A DNA stretch of 8,695 nucleotides from Streptococcus oralis (GCA_937930605.1 CALHBZ010000024.1:1-8695), one strand, 5' to 3'. Shown: positions 1 to 6,999, numbered from the stretch's first letter. Notes: generated by a model not told the origin, from the letters alone. Program-made: numbers and translations.

Positions 1-964
<964 letters not shown>

Positions 965-966
965 TC

Positions 967-995
967 ATTATAGCACGCTTTAAAGAAGAAGACAA
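967..995 (-). promoter_or_regulatory. Extended -10 promoter of mnmA
   Basis: On the minus strand a perfect TATAAT (967-972) is preceded by TGC, giving TGnTATAAT. A -35-like TTGTCT lies at 990-995 with a 17-bp spacer. The start point would be near 960, giving a leader of about 75 nt that carries the two 17-bp repeats. Confidence 0.75.
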
Positions 996-1023
996 GAAAG
1001 AGGCTGATACTCTACCAACCTCT
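980..1023 (-). terminator. Rho-independent terminator after the small membrane protein gene
   Basis: Read on the minus strand, AGAGGTTG (1016-1023) pairs with CAGCCTCT (999-1006), an 8-bp stem with one G-U pair and a 9-nt loop. It is followed by a pyrimidine/T-rich tail (TTCTTGTCTTCTTCTTT). It lies 27 bp past the stop of the 1050-1256 gene and overlaps the -35 region of mnmA, so it insulates mnmA from upstream transcription. Confidence 0.6.
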
Positions 1024-1049
1024 GGCTTTAGACACAGTTCAAATCCAAA

Positions 1050-1256
1050 CTATTCTTTATAGAAAAAAGTCCTATAAATTCGAGCAATAGTTAAAATACA
1101 AACAAATATAATACCCAAAATAGATAATACTATTTTCACAAAACTCAGTTCCGAACCTATTACATAGATATGAAAAAGAGGGGCTAGTCCTACACATAGA
1201 GACAATAGATAACTAATAAATCTTATCTCACCAATTCCTGCAAAAAAATGTTTCAT
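1050..1256 (-). CDS. Small two-helix membrane protein, unknown function
   Basis: I do not recognise this protein. It is 68 aa from the chosen start and begins MKHFFAGIGEIRF. It has two hydrophobic segments, about residues 12-31 (ISYLLSLCVGLAPLFHIYVI) and 39-58 (FVKIVLSILGIIFVCILTIA), and ends in a short basic tail (RIYRTFFYKE), so it is probably an integral membrane protein. I chose the ATG at 1254-1256 because GGAG lies 9 nt upstream of it. The frame is open back to an ATG at 1278-1280 (76 aa), but that start has no visible ribosome binding site. It sits between the ABC operon and mnmA, on the same strand as both, and has its own terminator. Bacteriocin immunity proteins are often small membrane proteins of this kind, but I see no motif that assigns it to one. 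Confidence 0.6.
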   Translation of the reverse strand: MKHFFAGIGEIRFISYLLSLCVGLAPLFHIYVIGSELSFVKIVLSILGIIFVCILTIARIYRTFFYKE

Positions 1257-1302
1257 GTAACGATTCTCCATTTGCTCCATTAAATCAGTTTTATTTTAGA
1301 CT

Positions 1303-1330
1303 ATCATAAAACAATCAATCCTTCAACAAA
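1303..1330 (-). promoter_or_regulatory. Possible promoter of the small membrane protein gene
   Basis: On the minus strand TATGAT (1303-1308) lies 16 bp downstream of TTTGTT (1325-1330). The match is moderate and the sequence is generally AT-rich, so the call is tentative. It would give a leader of roughly 40 nt. Confidence 0.3.
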
Positions 1331-1428
1331 AATCATTGGCGAAATACTATTCTAAAGCATTGATAGCTCAGATTTCTCAGAATAGAGCTGTCCTAACTAT
1401 CGAATAGCTTAAATACATATATATCAAT

Positions 1429-1450
1429 GCAATTCTAAGTTTAGAATTGC
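1429..1450. terminator. Perfect inverted repeat, possible weak terminator of the ABC operon
   Basis: GCAATTCTAA at 1429-1438 is followed after 2 nt by its exact reverse complement TTAGAATTGC at 1441-1450. The hairpin is AT-rich and has no clean T-run on the minus side (ATTGATATATATG), so as a terminator it would be weak. It is the only strong dyad within about 200 bp of the end of the ATPase gene. Confidence 0.4.
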
Positions 1451-1627
1451 TATAAAATAAATGTTTTACGAGTATTCTAGGTCTTTGACTGCTTAAAATT
1501 TTACGTTCTGAAGGATTCTAAAGCTAGAATAGCTCAAAACCATAAGAACTTAAGTATTCGAAACTTCAGAGTCATACGATCTCCATAGGAATTATCGTTT
1601 TTAATAAATATGGTTAGGAGGTATTTT

Positions 1628-2257
1628 TCACAATTCAATGACTCGATGGCATTGTTGAGCTACATAGGCATCGTGGGTAACGATAATGACCGTTTTCCCT
1701 TCCTTGTTCATATCTAAGAGAAAGTTTAAAACTAAATCTCGATTTTCAGGGTCTAGAGAGCCGGTTGGTTCATCTGCTAAAAGGAGCTGACTCGGTTTTA
1801 AAATGGCTCTAGCAACTGCGATTCGTTGCTGTTCCCCTCCAGATAACTCTGAAACCTTCTGATGTAGGGTTGATGACAATCCCACTCTCTCTAAAATTTC
1901 TTCTATCTTTTTAACTTTATCTTTCTTGGGCAATTTCACATACTTTAGAGCAAGCATGAGATTATACTCCACTGTTTCATTATCAATCAGAGCAAAATTT
2001 TGAAAAAGATAGGAAATGTGTTCGCGGATAATCGCTTGCGACTTAACAGAATTGACAGGTACATTTTTCTGACCGAAAATTTCATAATATCCACTGTAAT
2101 CGCCATCTATCAAACCCAAGAGATTTAACAAGGTTGACTTGCCACTGCCACTTTTTCCAACAATGGCAACTAAATCTCCTTGGTTAATTTTTAGAGATAA
2201 GTTCTCCAAAATAACTTTTTTCCCAATGGTTTTCGTAACATTTTCCAACTTTATCAT
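1628..2257 (-). CDS. ABC transporter ATPase, bacteriocin-associated (lactococcin-972 type)
   Basis: This 209-aa single-domain ATPase would power the permease encoded immediately upstream. All nucleotide-binding motifs are intact: Walker A GKSGSGKST at 34-42, Q-loop Q86, signature LSGGEQQR at 138-145, Walker B LLLADEP at 158-164 with catalytic E163, D-loop SLD at 167-169 and switch histidine H195. Length and motifs resemble the MacB/LolD-like subfamily, and in particular the short ATPases annotated as lactococcin-972-group bacteriocin exporters; that finer placement rests on recall and context. The ATG overlaps the stop of the permease gene by 4 bp (ATGA at 2254-2257), with GGGG just upstream, so the two are translationally coupled. 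It is the last gene of the operon. It could serve export, immunity or removal of antimicrobial peptides; the sequence alone does not decide. Confidence 0.88.
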   Translation of the reverse strand: MIKLENVTKTIGKKVILENLSLKINQGDLVAIVGKSGSGKSTLLNLLGLIDGDYSGYYEIFGQKNVPVNSVKSQAIIREHISYLFQNFALIDNETVEYNLMLALKYVKLPKKDKVKKIEEILERVGLSSTLHQKVSELSGGEQQRIAVARAILKPSQLLLADEPTGSLDPENRDLVLNFLLDMNKEGKTVIIVTHDAYVAQQCHRVIEL

Positions 2258-4362
2258 AAGTGATCCCCTTTCAATAACTGCGCCACATTTCGTTTTTCCA
2301 TCTTAGAACCCAAGAAAAGTACAAACAGAATATCTACGCATGTAAAGCCTACAAAAATTAAGAGTGGAAAAAGAGCGTGAGCCAAGAATACCAGGGCTAC
2401 AAAAGGAAGGCTATAGACAGCTAATAGAAGACCCAGCAAGGAACGATACCGATCTATCAATTTCCAGCCCATAAACTTCTTGGTAATAATATCTGTTCGC
2501 TTCAATAAGAAAGTGGTTACTAGTAAGAAGTAGGAAATCATCATACTAAGAAGACCAACCAAAGCAAAGAGTATATTGAAATTCCGAACAGCATCTCGAT
2601 AACTATCCACCTTCTCTTGTTGAATGGCTTGAATAGATGAAAATTTTAAATAATTTCCATCTGACAATTTCTCAACTAACTCTGTAATCTCTTTTTGATG
2701 TTGAATCGTATTTTCGATTTTAATGGGATTATTTAAACCTGTTGTTGACAGGGAGGCTTTTTCATCCCACATCATATCAGAATCATTGACCAAGTTAATA
2801 ATTGGATTGTAGAGATTTTCCTTTCGCTTATCACTATATGGAAAAAATGACCAATCTCCTTCATAATAGGCAATCTCGACATCCATCACCTCTATCGTTC
2901 GTTTTTGCTGCTCTTCATACTTCATAGAAAGATAGGCAATTAATTTCCCCAAGAGCTGATTTTTATCTTCTTCACCTTTCGTACTTGCTGGCATCAAAAT
3001 AACTTTTTTAGTGCCGGTATCGGGTAACTTGAATCCCTTGCTCTTTAGAAAATTGCGATTAGCATAGTAAACATCCATCGTATCTGTTAACTGATATTGC
3101 TGAATCTGTTCTGATTTGAAAAAATTTTGTACAGGAAGACTGCTACTTCTCACATAGCCCGCCTGCGTTTTTTCTACCAAATCCAGATAAAATCGATAGA
3201 AATAATCCACTGCCTGCCCTGAGCCTGCCAACTGTTCTTGCCACAGATTATCATTGAGTTGGAAAGTTTCCAAGGTCAGATAATTTCCTTGACTGATCCA
3301 CTGTTTCTGGTAATCCAACTCTTTGTTTTCTTGCTCCAAACTTTTTCCTACCCCAACTAGCAAGACTGCCAGTAAAATGGTGATTCCTATTTTCATCAAA
3401 TAATTAAAGAGTAGACTAAATTTGAAAGATGAAAAACCTTTCAGCAGAGAGCTGATTGTAATTTTTTGAATTAAGAGATAAGTCAACCAACTGATAAAGA
3501 GATAAAGCTGCAAAAGCAAAAAATGAGACAACCACAGCATAGGGAACAAATCTTTCGGCTTATAATCAAGCAAGAAAAACACCCCTAGATTGATCACAAG
3601 CGCCCCACCTAGGAGGAGGTAGAGGTTGCCTTTAACAACATCAGCTAAAACAGCCCGATCTTGAAAACCAAGTAACTTTTGTACCCCAACTCTTTTCATT
3701 TCCATCATCGGCTGATACACTGTCACTAAGACAAGAAGTAAAATAGCCAAGGCAAAAACAATAGCAGATAAAAGCAAGTCTCGATTTATGACTTCCACTG
3801 CACTTTTGTAGGTCGGCTCTAGCAAGGTAGTCTGGTCGGTCTTGAAAAAATCACTCCACTTCTGTAAAATCTGATCTCTATCCATCTCTTGGGTCGAACT
3901 AATCGTGTAGCGACCATTTAAACTACGAGATGTATCTTTGATATAGGTTTGAAAAGTCATAAGCTGAATAGGCTTGGCTTTTAGAAAGGTCGGAATCGTA
4001 CCAAGTTTATTAGAAAGATCTTTATTACTATAGACTCCCTCACCATTTTCTGTAAAATCAAGGGAGGAAATCCCGAACTCTTGGTAGGGGAAGGTATCTT
4101 TATCAAAAACACCAGACTTGATCACCTCATCACCACTGTCTGTTTTGATAATAGAGACTTTGTATTCCTTTGATACATCCTCAAAAAATCGAAGAACAGA
4201 CGCTGCAGGTTCATTGACATCTTTCAAGTATACATCCAAAGAACCCGCTGTTTTTCCCATTTCCTGAATCCGAACTACTTCTCGTGTGTAGTTTACATTA
4301 AAAACAAAAAAAGTGGTACACAGAAGTAGGAGTAACATACAGAAATTACTGATTTTTTTCAT
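2254..4362 (-). CDS. Bacteriocin-associated integral membrane protein (DUF1430-like ABC permease)
   Basis: This 702-aa polytopic protein matches the streptococcal 'bacteriocin-associated integral membrane protein' family, from memory. Hydrophobic segments lie at about residues 6-23, 195-216, 247-266, 275-298, 321-339, 596-620, 641-662 and 664-685. Two large soluble, probably extracytoplasmic, regions span about 24-194 and 340-595. Both halves show the FtsX/MacB layout: an extracellular domain after the first helix, then a cytoplasmic coupling stretch (MKRVGVQKLLGF at 222-233; ITKKFMGWKLIDRYR at 626-640) next to a membrane helix. The protein therefore looks like two fused FtsX-like halves working with the ATPase encoded next to it. 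The ATG at 4360-4362 follows a strong GAGGAGGT. In known lactococcin-972-like loci a bacteriocin precursor gene precedes this pair; here only the promoter does. The gene is intact. Likely role: self-immunity or peptide export/resistance. Confidence 0.85.
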   Translation of the reverse strand: MKKISNFCMLLLLLCTTFFVFNVNYTREVVRIQEMGKTAGSLDVYLKDVNEPAASVLRFFEDVSKEYKVSIIKTDSGDEVIKSGVFDKDTFPYQEFGISSLDFTENGEGVYSNKDLSNKLGTIPTFLKAKPIQLMTFQTYIKDTSRSLNGRYTISSTQEMDRDQILQKWSDFFKTDQTTLLEPTYKSAVEVINRDLLLSAIVFALAILLLVLVTVYQPMMEMKRVGVQKLLGFQDRAVLADVVKGNLYLLLGGALVINLGVFFLLDYKPKDLFPMLWLSHFLLLQLYLFISWLTYLLIQKITISSLLKGFSSFKFSLLFNYLMKIGITILLAVLLVGVGKSLEQENKELDYQKQWISQGNYLTLETFQLNDNLWQEQLAGSGQAVDYFYRFYLDLVEKTQAGYVRSSSLPVQNFFKSEQIQQYQLTDTMDVYYANRNFLKSKGFKLPDTGTKKVILMPASTKGEEDKNQLLGKLIAYLSMKYEEQQKRTIEVMDVEIAYYEGDWSFFPYSDKRKENLYNPIINLVNDSDMMWDEKASLSTTGLNNPIKIENTIQHQKEITELVEKLSDGNYLKFSSIQAIQQEKVDSYRDAVRNFNILFALVGLLSMMISYFLLVTTFLLKRTDIITKKFMGWKLIDRYRSLLGLLLAVYSLPFVALVFLAHALFPLLIFVGFTCVDILFVLFLGSKMEKRNVAQLLKGDHL

Positions 4363-4403
4363 AAAGATACCTCCTCAGCACTTTATCATCTTGAATATAA
4401 AAT

Positions 4404-4432
4404 ACAATATACCTTGTCGTAGAATTTGTTAA
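4404..4432 (-). promoter_or_regulatory. Promoter of the ABC transporter operon
   Basis: On the minus strand a -35 TTAACA (4427-4432; 5 of 6 to consensus) is followed by TATATT (4406-4411, 15-bp spacer) or TATTGT (4404-4409, 17-bp spacer). The -35 lies inside the first 22-bp repeat (4425-4446), so a protein bound there would directly affect this promoter. Confidence 0.55.
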
Positions 4433-4446
4433 CCTTTTTCACAAAT
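4425..4446. promoter_or_regulatory. Candidate operator, copy 1 (over the -35 of the ABC operon)
   Basis: This 22-bp site is the same as copy 2 at 4512-4533 except for one base (21 of 22 identical, same orientation). It is an imperfect dyad, TTTGT-N11-ACAAA; the 9-nt arms TTTGTTAAC and TTTGTGAAA agree at 7 positions. It covers the -35 element of the minus-strand ABC promoter. The likely ligand is the HTH regulator encoded divergently, by inference from position. Confidence 0.6.
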
Positions 4447-4462
4447 TATTTTAACTTTCTTT

Positions 4463-4490
4463 TTTACTTTTTATACTACTATGATACAAT
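4463..4490 (+). promoter_or_regulatory. Promoter of the divergent regulator gene
   Basis: TACAAT (4485-4490) is preceded by TGA, forming an extended -10. TTTACT (4463-4468) lies 16 bp upstream as a -35. The predicted start near 4497 puts operator copy 2 in the early transcribed region. Confidence 0.55.
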
Positions 4491-4511
4491 ATTTTTAATC
4501 AATTTCTATTT

Positions 4512-4533
4512 TTTGTTAACTTTTTTCACAAAT
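4512..4533. promoter_or_regulatory. Candidate operator, copy 2 (leader of the regulator gene)
   Basis: This is the second copy of the 22-bp repeat, 87 bp from the first. It begins about 15 nt after the predicted start point of the regulator transcript and ends directly before its AAGGAGG ribosome binding site (4534-4540). That position suits autoregulation by the regulator itself. The repeat is conspicuous because adjoining sequence between the copies is unrelated. Confidence 0.6.
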
Positions 4534-4545
4534 AAGGAGGAAATC

Positions 4546-5313
4546 ATGCGCTACGATTTTGGAAAGGTCTATAAAGAAATACGTGAGTCAAAAGGACTGA
4601 CTCAGGAGGAGGTCTGTGGGGGTGTTCTCTCAAGAACCAGCCTATCAAAAATCGAAAGTGGCAAGACAACCCCTAAATATGAGAATATGGAGTTTCTTCT
4701 CCAGCAAATTAATATGACCTTTGAAGAGTTTGACTATATTTGCCATCTCTACCAACCAAGTGAACGATCAACTATCATGCAGACTTTTCTAAAAATGGCT
4801 TCTATTAGTGGTACGAGCGACTTAAGTAAATTACTTAAAAAATGCCAACAATATCTAAAAACACACCATGATTTCCCCATCCAGCAGTTACAAGATATGC
4901 TCGAAATCGTTATCTACATCCGTGAAAATGGGATAGAAAAATTGTCAAGTAAGGTTGATAACATTGTAAACAGACTATGGGATAAGATTGAGAAACAAGA
5001 TACTTGGTATGAGAGCGACCTCAAAGTCCTTAATACCATTCTCTTTGCTTTTCCTATGGAGTATATTCATCAGATTACCGAAAAAATTCTCGAACGACTA
5101 GAGGTTTATAAACACTATAGTCCTGTCTTTCAGCTTCGTATGATGTTGCTTCTGAATCTCTCAACTCTTTATCTTTACAATGGTGATAAGTTGCTTTGCA
5201 AACAGCTTTGCTACACTCTCTTAGAGGAGGCAAAAGTAAGCAAACAGTATGATACACTTGCGTTTTCCTATATTCGTATCGGCATTTGTGCTAATGATGC
5301 TCAGTTGATATAG
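4546..5313 (+). CDS. Rgg/MutR-like HTH regulator, truncated by an in-frame stop
   Basis: An N-terminal XRE-type helix-turn-helix (about residues 6-62, with LTQEEVCGGVLSRTSLSKIESGK) is followed by an all-helical C-terminal region like that of Rgg/GadR/MutR regulators, which in relatives senses short peptides or other signals. The ATG at 4546 is chosen because AAGGAGG sits 5 nt upstream and MRYDFGKVYKEIR matches the family start. The frame is open further upstream, but only through promoter sequence. The protein stops at a TAG (5311-5313) after 255 residues. The same frame then continues for 32 codons to a TGA at 5410-5412, which would give the usual length of about 288 aa. About 11% is therefore lost from the C-terminal helices, which in Rgg proteins contribute to dimerisation. 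The DNA-binding domain is intact, so a partly active or constitutive protein is possible. It probably controls the divergent ABC operon and itself. Confidence 0.85.
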   Translation: MRYDFGKVYKEIRESKGLTQEEVCGGVLSRTSLSKIESGKTTPKYENMEFLLQQINMTFEEFDYICHLYQPSERSTIMQTFLKMASISGTSDLSKLLKKCQQYLKTHHDFPIQQLQDMLEIVIYIRENGIEKLSSKVDNIVNRLWDKIEKQDTWYESDLKVLNTILFAFPMEYIHQITEKILERLEVYKHYSPVFQLRMMLLLNLSTLYLYNGDKLLCKQLCYTLLEEAKVSKQYDTLAFSYIRIGICANDAQLI

Positions 5314-5412
5314 AATGGACTCTCCTTAGCTAAACTAGTCGAAGATGAACACTTACTAACAGAGCTAGAGCGAGAAGTTAACATCTTTGTAAACAAAAAA
5401 GAAAGCCATTGA
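5314..5412 (+). pseudogene. Orphaned C-terminal codons of the Rgg-like regulator
   Basis: Directly after the TAG the reading frame carries on for 32 sense codons (NGLSLAKLVEDEHLL..., ending NKKESH) to TGA at 5410-5412. The amphipathic, Glu/Leu-rich composition suits the terminal helices of an Rgg protein. No start codon with a ribosome binding site precedes it, so it is not expected to be made unless the stop is read through. A single-base change of TAG (for example from CAG, AAG or GAG) would restore the full gene. Confidence 0.7.
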
Positions 5413-5419
5413 GACTTCC
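5395..5419 (-). terminator. Rho-independent terminator of the LysM protein gene
   Basis: On the minus strand GGAAGTC (5413-5419) pairs with GGCTTTC (5401-5407), a 7-bp stem with two G-U pairs and a 5-nt loop, followed by TTTTTT (5395-5400). It sits 15 bp past the LysM stop and overlaps the last codons of the ancestral regulator frame. On the plus strand the stem is weaker, because the G-U pairs become A-C mismatches. Confidence 0.7.
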
Positions 5420-5433
5420 TTTTCTATATCATC

Positions 5434-6078
5434 TTAATACCAACCGTTGTTAAGCCAGAAGTTCTTGGCAGCTGTCCATGAACCGTAACGTCCTGCAACG
5501 TAAGCATCTGCCACACGTTCTTGGTTTTCAGCTGAGTAGTCACCGTTCAAGTATGAATCTGTCAATTGGTAACGTCCGATGTAACGTCCGTTTGTAGCTG
5601 TGTAGCTACCGCCTGATTCTTTTTGAGCGATCCATTCTTTGGCTTCTGCTTCAGATCCGCTAACAGTTGCTGCTGGTGCAGTGTAGCTTTCTTCTGCTAC
5701 TGGAGCTGCTGGTGCTTCGTAAGTTGTTGTTTCAGCAACTTCTTCATAAGTTGTAGCTTCGCTTGTTTCCTCTGTAGCAACTGGTGCTTCATAGGTTGTC
5801 GCAGAAGCTGCATCTGTTGCAGTTGCTGTCGATGGAGCTGTTCCTTCGATGACCAAAACTTGATCCACAAAGATTAAGTGGATGTTTTCAATCTTATTTT
5901 TTTCTGCCAATTTTTCAACAGTAGTGTTGTACTTCTCAGCGATTTCTGAAAGAGTGTCACCTGGTTTAACTGTGTAAGTTACCGTTTCTTGCGCAGAAGC
6001 AAGTGCTGGTACAAAGAACGTAAGCAAGGCTGCTGCCCCTGCAAGAGTTGATTTGATTTTTTTAGTTGTTAATGTCAT
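5434..6078 (-). CDS. Secreted LysM protein with lysozyme/Apf-like C-terminal domain
   Basis: This 214-aa exported cell-wall protein has a signal peptide at residues 1-29 (KK-rich start, hydrophobic core, cleavage likely after ALASA). A LysM peptidoglycan-binding domain follows at about 34-78 (YTVKPGDTLSEIAEKYNTT...). A low-complexity Ala/Thr/Glu linker at about 80-142 carries repeats of TTYE (94-97, 109-112, 118-121) and related YTAP/YEAP words. The C-terminal domain at about 144-214 (AKEWIAQKESGG... to NNGWY) resembles the transglycosylase-like domain of lactobacillar aggregation-promoting factors, and E154 in QKESGG is the presumptive catalytic glutamate. It likely trims or remodels peptidoglycan. 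I recall the pneumococcal homologue as a member of the WalRK (VicRK) regulon. AAGGAG precedes the ATG. The gene is monocistronic, with its own terminator, and convergent with the regulator gene. Confidence 0.92.
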   Translation of the reverse strand: MTLTTKKIKSTLAGAAALLTFFVPALASAQETVTYTVKPGDTLSEIAEKYNTTVEKLAEKNKIENIHLIFVDQVLVIEGTAPSTATATDAASATTYEAPVATEETSEATTYEEVAETTTYEAPAAPVAEESYTAPAATVSGSEAEAKEWIAQKESGGSYTATNGRYIGRYQLTDSYLNGDYSAENQERVADAYVAGRYGSWTAAKNFWLNNGWY

Positions 6079-6102
6079 TTCTGAAATTTCTCCTTTTTAT
6101 CT

Positions 6103-6131
6103 ATGATACTATTTTACTCCTTGAATGTTAC
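6103..6131 (-). promoter_or_regulatory. Promoter of the LysM protein gene
   Basis: On the minus strand TATCAT (6103-6108, 5 of 6) lies 17 bp from a poor -35, GTAACA (6126-6131). An alternative -10 is TAAAAT at 6111-6116. The weak -35 would fit activator dependence. Confidence 0.5.
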
Positions 6132-6143
6132 CATTTCTTGACG
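6127..6143 (-). promoter_or_regulatory. Degenerate WalR (VicR)-like direct repeat
   Basis: On the minus strand CGTCAA-N5-GGTAAC keeps the GTnA core of each half and the 11-bp period of the WalR box TGTnAn-N5-TGTnAn, but both halves lack the leading T. It overlaps the -35 of the LysM gene, as expected for an activator. The sequence match is weak; the call leans on the gene family's known WalRK control. Confidence 0.3.
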
Positions 6144-6280
6144 GTTTCGTGTAGAAATATTACAAAAATGTTTTATATTTACCGTTTTAAGGAGGTTTTT
6201 GTCACAAAAGGCCTTGTTTTATACTATCTTTAATCATTTTGAGCTTTTGATAAGGGAAATAAGCGCAGTGGTCCATTCTT

Positions 6281-6289
6281 TGATATAAT
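6281..6289 (+). promoter_or_regulatory. Extended -10 promoter of the sdaAB-sdaAA-HAD operon
   Basis: TGATATAAT is a perfect extended -10 (TGn plus TATAAT at 6284-6289). No good -35 is seen at the proper distance. The start near 6296 would give a leader of about 24 nt before the sdaAB ATG. The rest of the 241-bp divergent region to the LysM gene contains no recognisable gene. Confidence 0.65.
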
Positions 6290-6319
6290 AGATATAAGAA
6301 TCTTTGTAAGGGGAAACAG

Positions 6320-6991
6320 ATGCAATCACTTCGTTTTCAATCTGTCTTTGATATTATCGGGCCTGTCATGATTGGCCCATCAAGTAGCCATACTGCTGGC
6401 GCTGTTCGTATCGGAAAAATCGTCTCTTCCATCTTTGACGATACGCCGACAGAGGTAGAATTCCAATTATTTAACTCATTTGCCAAGACCTACCGTGGTC
6501 ATGGAACGGATCTTGCTCTCGTCGCTGGTATTTTAGGTATGGATACGGATGATCCCGAAATCCCAAACAGTCTCGAGATTGCCCATAAGCGTGGTATCAA
6601 GATTGTCTGGACCATTCAGAAAGACAGCAATGCTCCTCACCCTAACACCACTAAAATCACTGTGAAGAATGACCATAAGTCCATTAGTGTGACAGGGATT
6701 TCTATCGGTGGGGGAAATATCCAGGTCACGGAACTCAATGGCTTTGCCGTCTCTCTCAATATGAATACCCCGACCATCATCATCGTGCATCAGGATATTC
6801 CGGGAATGATTGCCCATGTTACAGAAGCCCTCTCTCGTTTTGATATCAATATCGCCCAGATGAATGTGACTCGGGAAAAAGCTGGAGAAAAAGCTATCAT
6901 GATTATCGAAGTCGATAGTCGAAGTTGCGAAGAGGCGGTTGAAGAAATCCGAAAAATTCCTCATCTCCACAATGTCAATTTCTTTAAGTAG
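6320..6991 (+). CDS. sdaAB: L-serine dehydratase, iron-sulfur-dependent, beta subunit
   Basis: This is the regulatory/beta subunit of the two-chain, oxygen-sensitive L-serine dehydratase, which converts L-serine to pyruvate and ammonia in the cytoplasm together with SdaAA. At 223 aa it has the normal length. The N-terminal beta domain carries IIGPVMIGPSSSHTAGAVRIG (about 12-32; the SSSHTAG motif lies at 21-27) and HGTDLALVAGILG. An ACT domain follows at about 151-220 (PTIIIVHQDIPGMIAHVTEAL..., NIAQMNVTRE), which in this enzyme type is thought to bind serine allosterically. The ATG at 6320 follows AAGGGG with 6-nt spacing. It is the first gene of a three-gene operon, 8 bp from sdaAA. No defect is seen. 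Confidence 0.96.
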   Translation: MQSLRFQSVFDIIGPVMIGPSSSHTAGAVRIGKIVSSIFDDTPTEVEFQLFNSFAKTYRGHGTDLALVAGILGMDTDDPEIPNSLEIAHKRGIKIVWTIQKDSNAPHPNTTKITVKNDHKSISVTGISIGGGNIQVTELNGFAVSLNMNTPTIIIVHQDIPGMIAHVTEALSRFDINIAQMNVTREKAGEKAIMIIEVDSRSCEEAVEEIRKIPHLHNVNFFK

Positions 6992-6999
6992 GAGGAAAC

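Larger units (their letters stand above)
1281..1627. other. AT-rich stretch without a gene, containing short TTCTA/TAGAA dyads
   Basis: No convincing open reading frame is seen on either strand over about 350 bp. Besides the inverted repeat at 1429-1450, the 10-mer ATTCTAAAGC occurs at both 1349-1358 and 1515-1524, and the second copy forms the dyad ATTCTA-AAGC-TAGAAT (1515-1530). Related GAATAGCT-like words recur (near 1380, 1411 and 1526). I do not recognise a BOX, RUP or insertion-sequence element here. It is probably the 3' untranslated region of the ABC operon plus the promoter region of the next gene, or a decayed repeat. Confidence 0.45.

Noticed and set aside
1616..1635. AGGAGGT plus TTTTTCACAA near the end of the ATPase gene, like a third operator half or a ribosome binding site
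   Set aside because: The TTTGTTAAC arm is absent, the nearest ATG (1638) is too far away and opens only a few codons; probably chance in AT-rich sequence.
4426..4545. N-terminal extension of the regulator from an upstream ATG (295 aa form)
   Set aside because: The extra 40 residues are Phe/Leu/Tyr-rich translation of promoter and operator sequence; the repeated LTFFTN peptide is just the two 22-bp sites. The ATG at 4546 has a strong ribosome binding site and matches the family start.
4363..4545. A short hydrophobic peptide (SHP) pheromone gene, as often paired with Rgg regulators
   Set aside because: No small ORF with a ribosome binding site and a positively charged, hydrophobic C-terminus was seen in the divergent region; the MKKISNF start there belongs to the permease.
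5623..5877. Cys-rich 84-aa plus-strand frame opposite the LysM gene
   Set aside because: The cysteines arise from the antisense of the Ala/Thr/Glu repeat linker; no ribosome binding site or promoter.
6189..6288. Strong AAGGAGG (6189-6195) followed by a 29-codon frame starting TTG at 6199
   Set aside because: Spacing to the TTG is only 3 nt, no promoter is clear upstream, and the frame runs through the sdaAB promoter, ending on its -10.
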